Positions 9,217 through 18,829 of a stretch of DNA of 40,539 nucleotides are shown here, piece after piece. Every line of letters starts with the position of its first letter. Position 1 is the first letter of the stretch. The position numbers were made by a program, and so were the translations under genes. The stretch comes from Lachnospiraceae bacterium (lineage in GTDB: Bacteria > Bacillota > Clostridia > Lachnospirales > Lachnospiraceae): contig JALERT010000209.1 of the NCBI GenBank assembly GCA_022764445.1, positions 1-40,539 on the forward strand. The letters are read 5' to 3'. The notes beneath the pieces are model-generated. The model was not told where the DNA came from and searched no databases. It saw only the letters and a program-made list of their open reading frames with translations.

Positions 9217-10203
9217 TTATTTGAATGCCTCCTTTTTTATAACTCTATATTTGATATTTGCAAATGTAACTATATCATTTAATTTACAATGTATAGTTAC
9301 ATGGGCAGATATCTTTTTATCATTAATATATGTACCATTGGTGGAGCCAAGATCTTTAATATTTATCCCATCAGATTCAGGATATATCATTGCGTGGCGT
9401 CTGCTTATCTGCATTAATGGTATGTATATATCACTTTCATTTGATCTTCCAATTATATATCCCTCTTCTTTGTCCTTTTTCATTGTAATGCCATTATGCA
9501 TAGTTATAAGAATATTTTCTGGAGCCACCTTACCACCAAATCGTTTATCTGATTTATAATCGCCACATAAAGCAAGACCATACACTTTATCATCTGTTGC
9601 TTTTACACCTTTATCATATTTTGTGTCTTTACAGATACTCTCTTCATTTTTATTATAATCCGTATCACTATCGGATTTATCTTCAGGTATACACTGGAAG
9701 TTATTCATATAAAGTTTTACATTATCATATAAAAATCCGTCACAAGCCAAAATGTTGTACATACCATATATAAATTCCACTGCCATTTTATCATTATGAT
9801 CTGTCTTTTTAAGGAAAAAGGATGTTAATTCAATTATATCTTTTTGAAAGTCACTTTCTCTCCAAGGCACACAGCATACTGCAATCTTATTATTTCTTTT
9901 ATCAAGATAAATATAATCCGGCTTTATAACATAATTTTCTTCATATATAAAATATGCTTCTCCCTGTTGAAGAGCTCCTGCAATACCATCATATACATTA
10001 TACAAAAAGCTATAATCTGCTTTTTTTATCTTAAGATATTCCTCCACTGATATCATGCCTTTTGTATTATAATAAAAGCATTTCTTATTATCCTCATATC
10101 TAAGCTCCATATTAATAATACAGTTAATATCATTATTAATAAGCATCTTTTCTGCCAGTGTATCTTTTTCCTCGTTTTCTTCTGTAAGCATAAAATATGA
10201 CAT
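9217..10203 (-). CDS. FHA domain protein with DUF6382-like N-terminus, Tad-locus associated
   Basis: C-terminal FHA: YIIGRSNESDIYIPLMQISRRHAMIYPESDGINIKDLGSTNGTYINDKKI. Confidence 0.88.
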   Translation of the reverse strand: MSYFMLTEENEEKDTLAEKMLINNDINCIINMELRYEDNKKCFYYNTKGMISVEEYLKIKKADYSFLYNVYDGIAGALQQGEAYFIYEENYVIKPDYIYLDKRNNKIAVCCVPWRESDFQKDIIELTSFFLKKTDHNDKMAVEFIYGMYNILACDGFLYDNVKLYMNNFQCIPEDKSDSDTDYNKNEESICKDTKYDKGVKATDDKVYGLALCGDYKSDKRFGGKVAPENILITMHNGITMKKDKEEGYIIGRSNESDIYIPLMQISRRHAMIYPESDGINIKDLGSTNGTYINDKKISAHVTIHCKLNDIVTFANIKYRVIKKEAFK

Positions 10204-10301
10204 TCTACTGTCTTTTATATCTGTTCTGTCTAGAATAATTATCTACCCCTTTTACTATTTTTATTTATGATTCCAATTAATTTCACTATCTTCTGTTAAT
10301 T

Positions 10302-10784
10302 TTACTGCCTGTCATGCGTCTTTTCCTTATTGTCGCCAAATATTTCTTTTGTTCTGATAACAGACTCTGGATGTATTTTCATATATTTAATTTTATATGC
10401 AAGCTTTAAATCTGTATTCATATACCTGCTTATAAGCGGAACAGCTATATGCTTCACGGCAGATACACTTGCATCGACTGATATTTTTTTGTCTGATATA
10501 TTCCCACCTTCCACATTCATCATCCATAATTTACTCTGCATATCACGCTGCCACACCTTAGAAGAATTATATGACTTCATTTCCTGTGCCACCTCCACCG
10601 TTTTTTCTTTTATATTGGCATATAATATTACCCTGTCATGAAGATAAAAAAGCATTAATATCATGGCAAATATAATCCCTAAAACAATAGGAACAATAAA
10701 TGATGCTTCTACCGTATAACTTCCTGGCAGTCCCAATCTGCTATTAGGATAATGATATTTTCTTTTTTTATTACCAAAATGCAT
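10302..10784 (-). CDS. TadE-like pseudopilin
   Basis: TadE-type site GSYTVEASFIVPIVLGIIFAMIL. Confidence 0.85.
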   Translation of the reverse strand: MHFGNKKRKYHYPNSRLGLPGSYTVEASFIVPIVLGIIFAMILMLFYLHDRVILYANIKEKTVEVAQEMKSYNSSKVWQRDMQSKLWMMNVEGGNISDKKISVDASVSAVKHIAVPLISRYMNTDLKLAYKIKYMKIHPESVIRTKEIFGDNKEKTHDRQ

Positions 10785-10828
10785 CTTATTTCCCCCTAGT
10801 TTATCTGTCGTATTGCCATCTTAACCTG

Positions 10829-11269
10829 CTACAGCACAAAATAAATAATATATCCCGCCATAACGTATGGTGCTAACGGCATCTGGTATTTACGTCCCTT
10901 CTTTTTAACCAGCATAAGATATGCCGCACCTAATGCTGCAATCATAAAGCTTATAAATATCAGATATATGTTATTAATTGAACCTATTCCGACACCAGTC
11001 ATTATATATACGCAAACATCTCCAAGACCTAACTGGCCTCCACTTATTACAGATATAGCAATAAACAAGCCACCAGTAATAATTAGTGAAATGACTTCAA
11101 ATAAGTTTAACTGACCTGTAATGATATTTAATACAATACAAATAATACTAACCGGAATAACTACTCCCAAATATATTTTCTTTGATCTTATATCTGTTAT
11201 AGTGCATATAAAAAGACCTATTCCAACAGCAATATAACTAATTATTTTTAATATCTCATTAATTTCCAC
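10829..11269 (-). CDS. A24-family prepilin peptidase (TadV/CpaA-like), first of two
   Basis: TDIRSKKIYLGVVIP and GLGDV (GxGD) aspartates, multiple TMs. GTG start at 11269 preceded by GAGGTGATAAAA is preferred over the ORF start at 11323. Confidence 0.85.
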   Translation of the reverse strand: MEINEILKIISYIAVGIGLFICTITDIRSKKIYLGVVIPVSIICIVLNIITGQLNLFEVISLIITGGLFIAISVISGGQLGLGDVCVYIMTGVGIGSINNIYLIFISFMIAALGAAYLMLVKKKGRKYQMPLAPYVMAGYIIYFVL

Positions 11270-11279
11270 TTTTATCACC

Positions 11280-12080
11280 TCATTTACCACATTTGCTGCA
11301 AGGTGGCATGCTGCCAACATCACTTAATTTTACTTGACGTATGCCTCTTTTAATACCTGAACATCCTTTATCTGTATGATACCTGTCACCATATGATGTA
11401 ATATATACAACATCTCCTCCATTACTATTTGCACCACAGCACCTTTCACATGGTTTGTACCTGCCACCCGAAGAATTTCTCTTTTTATCAACCTGATTAA
11501 TAAGGCAGCTGACCACAGAAGGATTAAGATATGAACACCCGGAATTTCTATGATATACCCTTCCATTTTCAGTTATGTATACATATACATCATCCGTTTT
11601 ATCAGGCAGGCCTTCCATCATACTTTTGCCTTTAAAGTCACTAAACCTCATCTGCTGATATAATCTCACTTTAAAAAAATTTGTTCCGATTACAGGTATT
11701 GTTTCTTTATATTCTACATGGCATAACTTATTATCTTCATCCCATACAAGCATTTTTCCGTCTGACAAAAATGTAGATACACTGCTTATTTTAGTATTGT
11801 ATGCTTCATACTCTCTTACAGCCTCAGACATCTGAAACTGCATGGTATTTATCCCCAATAAAATCTGAAACACATAAAATAATGATATAACAACAAGGAA
11901 AAATATTGGTACACATAATGATGCTTCCACTGTCATAGAACCCAAAAGCCAATGGGAATGTCCTCTATGTGTATATTTATTGTTAATCAGGGGAGCTGTC
12001 TTTATAATAGAATTTAATTTATTGTTATTATCGTTACTTTTCTGTTGATAGAGGACATCCCCATTAGCTCTTGTATTCAT
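11280..12080 (-). CDS. TadE-like pseudopilin with two C-terminal Cys/His (putative zinc) modules
   Basis: GSMTVEASLCVPIFFLVVISLFY plus two repeats of VYIT..G..YH....CS.......PC..C. Confidence 0.85.
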   Translation of the reverse strand: MNTRANGDVLYQQKSNDNNNKLNSIIKTAPLINNKYTHRGHSHWLLGSMTVEASLCVPIFFLVVISLFYVFQILLGINTMQFQMSEAVREYEAYNTKISSVSTFLSDGKMLVWDEDNKLCHVEYKETIPVIGTNFFKVRLYQQMRFSDFKGKSMMEGLPDKTDDVYVYITENGRVYHRNSGCSYLNPSVVSCLINQVDKKRNSSGGRYKPCERCCGANSNGGDVVYITSYGDRYHTDKGCSGIKRGIRQVKLSDVGSMPPCSKCGK

Positions 12081-13689
12081 ATAAAGCGATCACCTCTCTT
12101 CCTGACATCATCTCACCTTTTTCATCCCTTTTTAAATACGAATATGCATATGGTATATCATATGAAACTCTAAACCTGGCACTGCATATGCAGGTATCGA
12201 TACAAAAACTTTCCTGAAATCTTTTTCTCATATCGTGTTGTATCAGATCAAGCATCCTCTCTTTAATAGTCTTTTTAGGAACAAGCATCTGAAGCATATA
12301 AATTCCTTTTATATATGTAAATTCATCTGCTCTTTTTATATCAGACTCCGCACCATACTGAAGAGCCTTTTGCTCAAACAGATTCTTTGAGCCAAGGCAG
12401 ATTTCCTCATATGACATTTTAAAATTCGTGACATTCTTAACCATAGGAACAGCCCTTCCCTGAAGTACTGCACATAAATCAATACATGATTCTTCATAGG
12501 CAAGTATAGTAAGTATTGTATACTTTACTGCCGTTATAACAGCAGGTATGCCTATTACCCCTGCTATCGTTGTAGCGGTTGCAAGACTTTTTTCCTGAAG
12601 TATTGGATCAGATACAATATATGAGTAATTAACAGCCATTCTCATGACCATAAGTCTGTTTACTACATATAACAGATTGTCCTTCTCGCTTTCCTTCCCT
12701 GCAATTATATACTCATTCCCATAGTCCACTGTCTTATTAAGATTATTAACGTATGACGAAAACATCTTTTGTGCATATATGATATATTCTATCTTTCCGG
12801 CGGATGATTTTTCCTCCTTTTCTAATTCAACACCCTGACCAGACTGGTTATCCTCTATATACTTTTTAAGATATCCTCCTGCACTAAACTTTTCATCATT
12901 ACCTGCTTTATCTTTTTTCTTTTCATCACATGATTCTCTTTTACATACTTCTTTTTCAGAAACATTATGTACATCACATACAAGAGATAAAATTCCATCC
13001 TTAACCATGTCCTTAAGACATTTAAGCGGATTCCCACCTGCACTGTCACTAACAGTATTATCTTTTTTCTCATCATCGTTACCCGTATTCTTAGCATTGG
13101 AACTTGGTAAATTTCCACTGCCATCTTTGGGATTGCTTCCATTGTCATTTTGATCAAATTTCCCACTTTCGTAATCATCTGCTACAGACAATCCATCAGT
13201 ATCCATCTTTCTATTCATTAATCCTGTATCTGTATTCATAATGCTGTTCTTAATATCATCAACTGCAACTACTTTAAGATAAGATGATATCTGTTTATCA
13301 AAAAAGTCATCTTCTGTAATATACTTACATTTATCCGGTTCTGACTTAATATTACAAAGCCTGTAAATGTCAGAGTAAGATTTATAAGAATTTTCAGGAC
13401 GGACAGTAAGATTGTCTTTAAGAATTTCATTAAATTCATTATTAATGTCAATTTCACCTAATCCGTTATATCCTCCATATCCAAAAAGCTTATATTGTTC
13501 ATAAAGTTCTCTGTTATAATCCCCCATAACAGTCTCTGCAGCAGAATCAGCAGCCACAGAGACATACGCATCAGATGACAGAACTCTTGTATTTTCTATA
13601 ACTGCAGTTATCATTGACATTATAATTACAAATATGAACGTTAAAAATACAGTTATACTCCCTCTTTTACACATATAATTATCTCTCAT
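12064..13689 (-). CDS. DUF5702/TadG-like protein of the Tad locus
   Basis: N-terminal KRGSITVFLTFIFVIIMSMITAVIENTR; position between the TadE-like and Flp1-like genes. Confidence 0.8.
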   Translation of the reverse strand: MRDNYMCKRGSITVFLTFIFVIIMSMITAVIENTRVLSSDAYVSVAADSAAETVMGDYNRELYEQYKLFGYGGYNGLGEIDINNEFNEILKDNLTVRPENSYKSYSDIYRLCNIKSEPDKCKYITEDDFFDKQISSYLKVVAVDDIKNSIMNTDTGLMNRKMDTDGLSVADDYESGKFDQNDNGSNPKDGSGNLPSSNAKNTGNDDEKKDNTVSDSAGGNPLKCLKDMVKDGILSLVCDVHNVSEKEVCKRESCDEKKKDKAGNDEKFSAGGYLKKYIEDNQSGQGVELEKEEKSSAGKIEYIIYAQKMFSSYVNNLNKTVDYGNEYIIAGKESEKDNLLYVVNRLMVMRMAVNYSYIVSDPILQEKSLATATTIAGVIGIPAVITAVKYTILTILAYEESCIDLCAVLQGRAVPMVKNVTNFKMSYEEICLGSKNLFEQKALQYGAESDIKRADEFTYIKGIYMLQMLVPKKTIKERMLDLIQHDMRKRFQESFCIDTCICSARFRVSYDIPYAYSYLKRDEKGEMMSGREVIALYEYKS

Positions 13690-13881
13690 TCAGTCTATTG
13701 ATATATTTTCGTTAACCTTTCCGGCACCGGAATTAATCTGTGCAAATGCACTTTTTACTATCTTGGTAATCTGTTCTCTGAAAATAACAATTATCATAAT
13801 CAGTATTACAAGAATCAATATAATTTCAACAACACCTATTCCATCCTCTTCATTCCAAAACTCTTTTAATATTCTAACCAT
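13690..13881 (-). CDS. Flp1-family type IVb pilin
   Basis: 63 aa; EEDGIGVVEIILILVILIMIIVIF, i.e. G/IGVVE prepilin site plus hydrophobic helix, between the DUF5702 and tadC-like genes. Confidence 0.88.
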   Translation of the reverse strand: MVRILKEFWNEEDGIGVVEIILILVILIMIIVIFREQITKIVKSAFAQINSGAGKVNENISID

Positions 13882-13901
13882 AATTAAAACCTCTCTTTCT
13901 C

Positions 13902-15275
13902 TTACATACTTTGAAATGCCGCATAAATAATAATTGCAAATACCTCGACCATCATTATCATCATCGGAAAAAGAAGTTTAGTGCTGGCTTCTTCTCCTAG
14001 TATCCTGGCGTTTTCCTTTTTTTCATTCATAACATCAACAGCCTCATATTCAAGTATTCTAAGCATATCTGAAGTTCCTTTTCTAAGATTCTGTGTTATT
14101 AGAGTACTGAATTTCATATATGGAAGTAATCCTATCCTCCTTCCAAATAACTCATATGCTTTTATCTCAGACATGCCGTTTTCAATGTTATGACGTGTAA
14201 CAAGCATTTCCTCATATGCGTATGACTTTTTATTATCCTTATCAAGTCTGTCAAGATATTCATCAGTCATCCTGTTCCAGGCTCCCCTTACACCTAGACC
14301 GGCACCTATAAGAAGAATAAATTTCTCAATAAGCTCAGGATATTCCTTCCTAAGTTCCTTATCTCTTTTTTCTATAGATGATTTCATTTGGCTGTCCATT
14401 ACAAATGGAACCGAAATAATACATAACACACCACACAATAATACACAGGCAATACTCTTATCCCTTTTTTCACTATAATGAACGCTATGTCCCATAACTT
14501 CTTTTGGAAGCATAAGATATTTCTGATCTGACGTATTATCTTTTGCAATTCCTAACATCTCTTTCCACTTATCCCATATAAGATCCTGCTGGCTCTTTTG
14601 TGGTGGAATTACAGTTAACTGATAAAATAACTCTTTTTTATAATCCTTATACTTAAGCGTAACTCCTATCTCAAGCTGCTTCTCACTTTTTAATCCATCT
14701 CTGTTAAGCTTTCCATTATCATCTATATATTCTTCTGAATCACCATTCCATATTATTTCAATTGCGCTATTCGGTATTGACTTAACGAAATTAAGATTTT
14801 TAGTAATTTTATCTGCTGACTCATTCTCTCCAAGATAATTCTTATCTATATATCTCTGCGCCTCATCTATTTTTTTCTTAAGTTCTTTGTCAGAATACTC
14901 TTTAGCCGGAATATCAACCGTCACATCTTTTTCCTCACCATCAATCTTAGTCCTGATATTTACACTTTTTTCGCTTCCTCCTACATCCTCTTTTTCAATA
15001 AAGTAATCATTGTATAAGATCTTCTTTCCGCCAGATGAGACAATACAAATGGGAATTAATAGCAAAATACATATCAGGATTAATGTAACAGATGTAATAA
15101 TCTTACTAAAATATTCTCTTTCTATTTCCTTTGAATCAATACCTACATAAATTTTCTTAAGCTTTTCCAGTCTGTCCTTATTTATTGACAGTCTGAATTT
15201 TGTATTCAGATAATCATATATTATTTCTGAAACACCATAAAATGGATTATTCTTAATAATATCTTTAAACTTCAA
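13902..15275 (-). CDS. tadC: TadC-like type II/IV secretion F-domain protein with large extracytoplasmic insertion
   Basis: Conserved RKEYPELIEKFILLIGAGLGVRGAW...NIENGMSEIKAYELFGRR...EASTKLLFPMMIMMVEVFAIII; about 200 aa inserted between TM1 and TM2. Confidence 0.88.
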   Translation of the reverse strand: MKFKDIIKNNPFYGVSEIIYDYLNTKFRLSINKDRLEKLKKIYVGIDSKEIEREYFSKIITSVTLILICILLLIPICIVSSGGKKILYNDYFIEKEDVGGSEKSVNIRTKIDGEEKDVTVDIPAKEYSDKELKKKIDEAQRYIDKNYLGENESADKITKNLNFVKSIPNSAIEIIWNGDSEEYIDDNGKLNRDGLKSEKQLEIGVTLKYKDYKKELFYQLTVIPPQKSQQDLIWDKWKEMLGIAKDNTSDQKYLMLPKEVMGHSVHYSEKRDKSIACVLLCGVLCIISVPFVMDSQMKSSIEKRDKELRKEYPELIEKFILLIGAGLGVRGAWNRMTDEYLDRLDKDNKKSYAYEEMLVTRHNIENGMSEIKAYELFGRRIGLLPYMKFSTLITQNLRKGTSDMLRILEYEAVDVMNEKKENARILGEEASTKLLFPMMIMMVEVFAIIIYAAFQSM

Positions 15276-16005
15276 TATCCATTATCCTTTCATTCCATTT
15301 AAAGGCTAATATATATACTATAAACAATACTGTCATTACCATTCTTCCTGCTCCAATATAAAGGCAGTCAAGAAATCCCGGTGAGCATATCCAGAAATAC
15401 AATATAATTCCAAGTGGAATAAAATTCATAATCTTTCCTTCCATGCTCTTTCCGGCAATCAGTGTCTTTATCTCCCTCTTAACCTCTATTCTGCTGCTTA
15501 TCCTTGATGCAGTAGTTCTTGTTATATCAATAAGATCACCACCAGTTTTCTTTGCTATCTGAAATACCTCAGCAAAATTATATATATCATCTACCTTTGT
15601 ATATTCCGCAAATTCCATTAATACTTCTTCAAGAGGCTGGTTAAGCTTTACCATGCTGATTATATTTTCTATTTCTCCTGCAAGTTCTGACTCATCTCCA
15701 TATAATATCTTTAGATCATTTATCGATTCCTTAAAGGCATTCTCAATGGAATATCCGGCATTAAGAGATGCAGCGACTGCAAGCATCACCTCTTTAAATT
15801 CAAGATTAATCCGCCACCTCCATTCACTCTGACGCTTTTTTCTTTCAAGCGGAATACTATAGATTCCATATATAAAGCCTAATATAAGAACTATTGCAAA
15901 AGATCTGTAAAAAAAATAAAGAACTGCACCACCTTTTATAAATCCAAATAAAAAAGCTTTTATATCATTAATATCCGGATGTACTTTTTTAAGTTGTATA
16001 GTCAT
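15265..16005 (-). CDS. tadB: TadB-like type II/IV secretion F-domain protein
   Basis: LNLEFKEVMLAVAASLNAGYSIENAF...AKKTGGDLIDITRTTASRISSRIEVKREIKTLIAGKSMEGKIM. Confidence 0.9.
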   Translation of the reverse strand: MTIQLKKVHPDINDIKAFLFGFIKGGAVLYFFYRSFAIVLILGFIYGIYSIPLERKKRQSEWRWRINLEFKEVMLAVAASLNAGYSIENAFKESINDLKILYGDESELAGEIENIISMVKLNQPLEEVLMEFAEYTKVDDIYNFAEVFQIAKKTGGDLIDITRTTASRISSRIEVKREIKTLIAGKSMEGKIMNFIPLGIILYFWICSPGFLDCLYIGAGRMVMTVLFIVYILAFKWNERIMDIEV

Positions 16006-16011
16006 CTATCA

Positions 16012-17313
16012 TCACACCTCTATCCCTGCATACTGTAATTTTCTTATATTCTTCAGATTATTTCCTGTTGATTTAAGGCATCCGATAACCTTCCCTGTCG
16101 GATCTTCTCCCTCCTCTTTAAATTCATATAGAGGATTAACAAGTATATCTCCATCTTTTACGTCAAGAATCTCTGATATCTCCAACACTTTTCTTGACTT
16201 GTCACGTAATCTTCCAAGCTGGACTGAAATATCTATAGCCGATGCAATATTATTTCTGATAGCAGTTACCGGAATATCTTTACCCATAAGGACAAGAGTC
16301 TCAAGTCTTCTAAGTGAATCTCTTGCCGAATTAGAGTGAATCGTACTTAAACTTCCATCTGCTCCTGTTGAAAATGCCTGAAGCATATCGAAGGCAGATG
16401 CATCTCTTGTTTCTCCAACGATTATTCTGTCTGGTCTCATTCGCATACATGATCTTATGAGGTCTCTTATTGTAATTTCATTCTTTCCCTCAACATTGGC
16501 ATTTCTTGTCTCAAGTCTTACAAGATTAGGAACATTTTGTATCTGAAGTTCGGCCGAATCCTCAATTGTAATTATTCTTTCATCAGAAGGGATATAATTT
16601 GAAAGCGCATTAAGAAAAGTTGTTTTACCACTTCCCGTACCTCCACTTATAAGAATGTTGTACTTTGCCCTAACAAGTTTTTTCATAAAAGATACTGCCT
16701 CATTTGTAATAGAGCCAATCTCTACAAGTCTTTCCATAGTAATAGGCTTGTCCGGGAATTTACGGATGGTTATTATAGGTCCATCGAGTGCAACAGGCGG
16801 TAATACTATATTTACTCTGGAACCATCAAGAAGTCTTACATCAACTATAGGATTAGCCTCATTTACCATGCGGTTAACTTTTGATACTATCTGCTGCACC
16901 ACATTATCTAATCTTGCTTTATCTGAAAAGCTGTATGGATATTCATCTATTACACCATTTTTCTCAATAAATATATGTGATGTTCCGTTGACCATTATTT
17001 CCGTAATCTCCGGGTTATCAATTATATCCTGTAAAACATCAAGTCCTCTTATAGAATTATATATACTTCTTACAAGATACTCTTTTTCATCGACGGAAAG
17101 ATATGTATCATGTCCACTTTTTAGTACATATTCCTCTATTAGATCATGTATATACTCATCTGATACAGCCCCTTCACTATTGATTGACCTTACGATATTT
17201 TCCCTTAATCTTTCTTTTGTTTCTTCTATTTGTTCTCTTCTAACAGTATCATCCTCCCATCCTGTTACTATGTACTTTCGGATTGCAATATTATGCATAC
17301 TCACTGACTGCAT
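16012..17313 (-). CDS. tadA: TadA/CpaF family pilus assembly ATPase
   Basis: Walker A ISGGTGSGKTTFLNAL, Asp box RIITIEDSAELQI, TGADGSLSTIHSNSARDSLRRLE. Confidence 0.96.
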   Translation of the reverse strand: MQSVSMHNIAIRKYIVTGWEDDTVRREQIEETKERLRENIVRSINSEGAVSDEYIHDLIEEYVLKSGHDTYLSVDEKEYLVRSIYNSIRGLDVLQDIIDNPEITEIMVNGTSHIFIEKNGVIDEYPYSFSDKARLDNVVQQIVSKVNRMVNEANPIVDVRLLDGSRVNIVLPPVALDGPIITIRKFPDKPITMERLVEIGSITNEAVSFMKKLVRAKYNILISGGTGSGKTTFLNALSNYIPSDERIITIEDSAELQIQNVPNLVRLETRNANVEGKNEITIRDLIRSCMRMRPDRIIVGETRDASAFDMLQAFSTGADGSLSTIHSNSARDSLRRLETLVLMGKDIPVTAIRNNIASAIDISVQLGRLRDKSRKVLEISEILDVKDGDILVNPLYEFKEEGEDPTGKVIGCLKSTGNNLKNIRKLQYAGIEV

Positions 17314-18236
17314 AAATTCACAAAATTAATATTAGATAATACATCCTCCATTCCCTCACGCATAAGATATTTCTCAAAAGATTCCTGCATTTTATTCTGG
17401 AAACTATCCTCTGCTTTTGGAACCATCAGCTTATCACATGATTTCATTAAAACAAGTGAAGCCTCGCTTATAAACCCAATATCAAATATTATCGTTTCAT
17501 AATCTGTTTTCCTTGCAATGACATCAATAAACTCATTCATATCTCCGGCTGTAATACTGTATAAATCTCTATAATCATCAACAGGAAGAATACAGTCACA
17601 GCCTTCATAATTATGTATAATTGATTGAATTTTCATACCAAGTTTTCCCTTTTTCTGCTTGATATAAAATACAGCTTCAGACATTCCTCTGATATACTCA
17701 TTCTCATATTCCTTTTTCCTGTCTATATCCAGTCCGTCAAACATCTCCAGATTTATATAAAGAGTTTTTTTTACGCTATTAATTTGTTTTACGAGCTTCC
17801 ATGAAAACATTGATACTCCACTTCCTCCAAACGGAGAAAACACCCCTATAATCTCTTTATCTTTACGTCTGAATCCTGCCTGACAATCTTCTATAGAATC
17901 ATCATCAGCTATGATATTAAAAATTTCTTTGATAATTCTGTCAATTGACTGATACTTAAATATAACCGGATATTCTGAATACTCACAGACGCTGTCACCT
18001 TCTGAAAGTACAATTATTTTCTTTATCTGTCTGCACCCTGCTATATCATTAACCATATCCTGTCCCACTAAAAGGATATTGATTACATTGTCAGCCAAAT
18101 ACTGTCTGATGCTATCTAGTCCCGTAAATATCTGCACATCCATAAAATCATTCTTTTTATGACTTACATACTCTGAAAAACACCTTGAGTATGATATATC
18201 ATCCAACAATGCTATTTTAATTTTGCTCAACAACAT
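17301..18236 (-). CDS. TadZ/CpaE-like protein with divergent P-loop
   Basis: Pseudo-receiver N-terminus then IGVFSPFGGSGVSMFSWKLVKQIN (degenerate Walker A), directly upstream of tadA. Confidence 0.78.
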   Translation of the reverse strand: MLLSKIKIALLDDISYSRCFSEYVSHKKNDFMDVQIFTGLDSIRQYLADNVINILLVGQDMVNDIAGCRQIKKIIVLSEGDSVCEYSEYPVIFKYQSIDRIIKEIFNIIADDDSIEDCQAGFRRKDKEIIGVFSPFGGSGVSMFSWKLVKQINSVKKTLYINLEMFDGLDIDRKKEYENEYIRGMSEAVFYIKQKKGKLGMKIQSIIHNYEGCDCILPVDDYRDLYSITAGDMNEFIDVIARKTDYETIIFDIGFISEASLVLMKSCDKLMVPKAEDSFQNKMQESFEKYLMREGMEDVLSNINFVNLCSQ

Positions 18237-18736
18237 CCCCTCCTTATCAGTGTGATAAAATATGCGGCTGCCGTTATAGGTGCCATTGGTATAACATTAT
18301 CTTTACCATCTCTTTGCAATGAATAATATCTGGAATTACAATTTCTCCCATACATCATATATGTAAAAAGATGCATAAACCTTTTTAACAGTGATCTGTG
18401 ACTAAGCAAACGTATCAATGACACAAAACCAGCTATAATAAAAAGACAGACAAGCATTTCACAAAGGAAGTTCAGACCATATAAAAGACTTATAACAGAC
18501 CATAGTTTTATGTCGCCGGCACCAATACCACCAAATCTGTATAATGGAAATGCTGCTACTATAGTTATTAAGATATGCAAAATCCCAATCACAAGATTTT
18601 GTATATCTCCTTCCATAAGAAAAATCATAACTCCCAAAAACCACCCGGTCAGTATGATAGAATTCCTGATTTTACAATTCTTAAGATCATCCAGCCCTGA
18701 TAGAATTAAAACATGCAGCATAACTATTTCGCTCAT
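18227..18736 (-). CDS. A24-family prepilin peptidase, second of two
   Basis: LDDLKNCKIRNSIILTGW and GGIGAGDIKLWSVI (GxGD) motifs; multi-TM. Confidence 0.88.
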   Translation of the reverse strand: MSEIVMLHVLILSGLDDLKNCKIRNSIILTGWFLGVMIFLMEGDIQNLVIGILHILITIVAAFPLYRFGGIGAGDIKLWSVISLLYGLNFLCEMLVCLFIIAGFVSLIRLLSHRSLLKRFMHLFTYMMYGRNCNSRYYSLQRDGKDNVIPMAPITAAAYFITLIRRGCC

Positions 18737-18766
18737 ATCGTCTTCTCCTTTCCTGAGTGTGACGAC

Positions 18767-18795
18767 AATATAGCACCATGGTAATCATTTGTCAA
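18767..18795 (-). promoter_or_regulatory. Predicted sigma-A promoter of the Tad operon
   Basis: Minus strand TTGACA - 17 nt - TATATT, followed by a GGAAAGGAG RBS and the prepilin peptidase start. Confidence 0.7.
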
Positions 18796-18829
18796 ACATA
18801 TGTAATATTATGAATTATACACAAATTTT

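Noticed and set aside
16655-17329. + strand 224-aa ORF antisense to tadA
   Set aside because: Fully overlaps a strongly conserved ATPase gene; translation has no recognisable domain.
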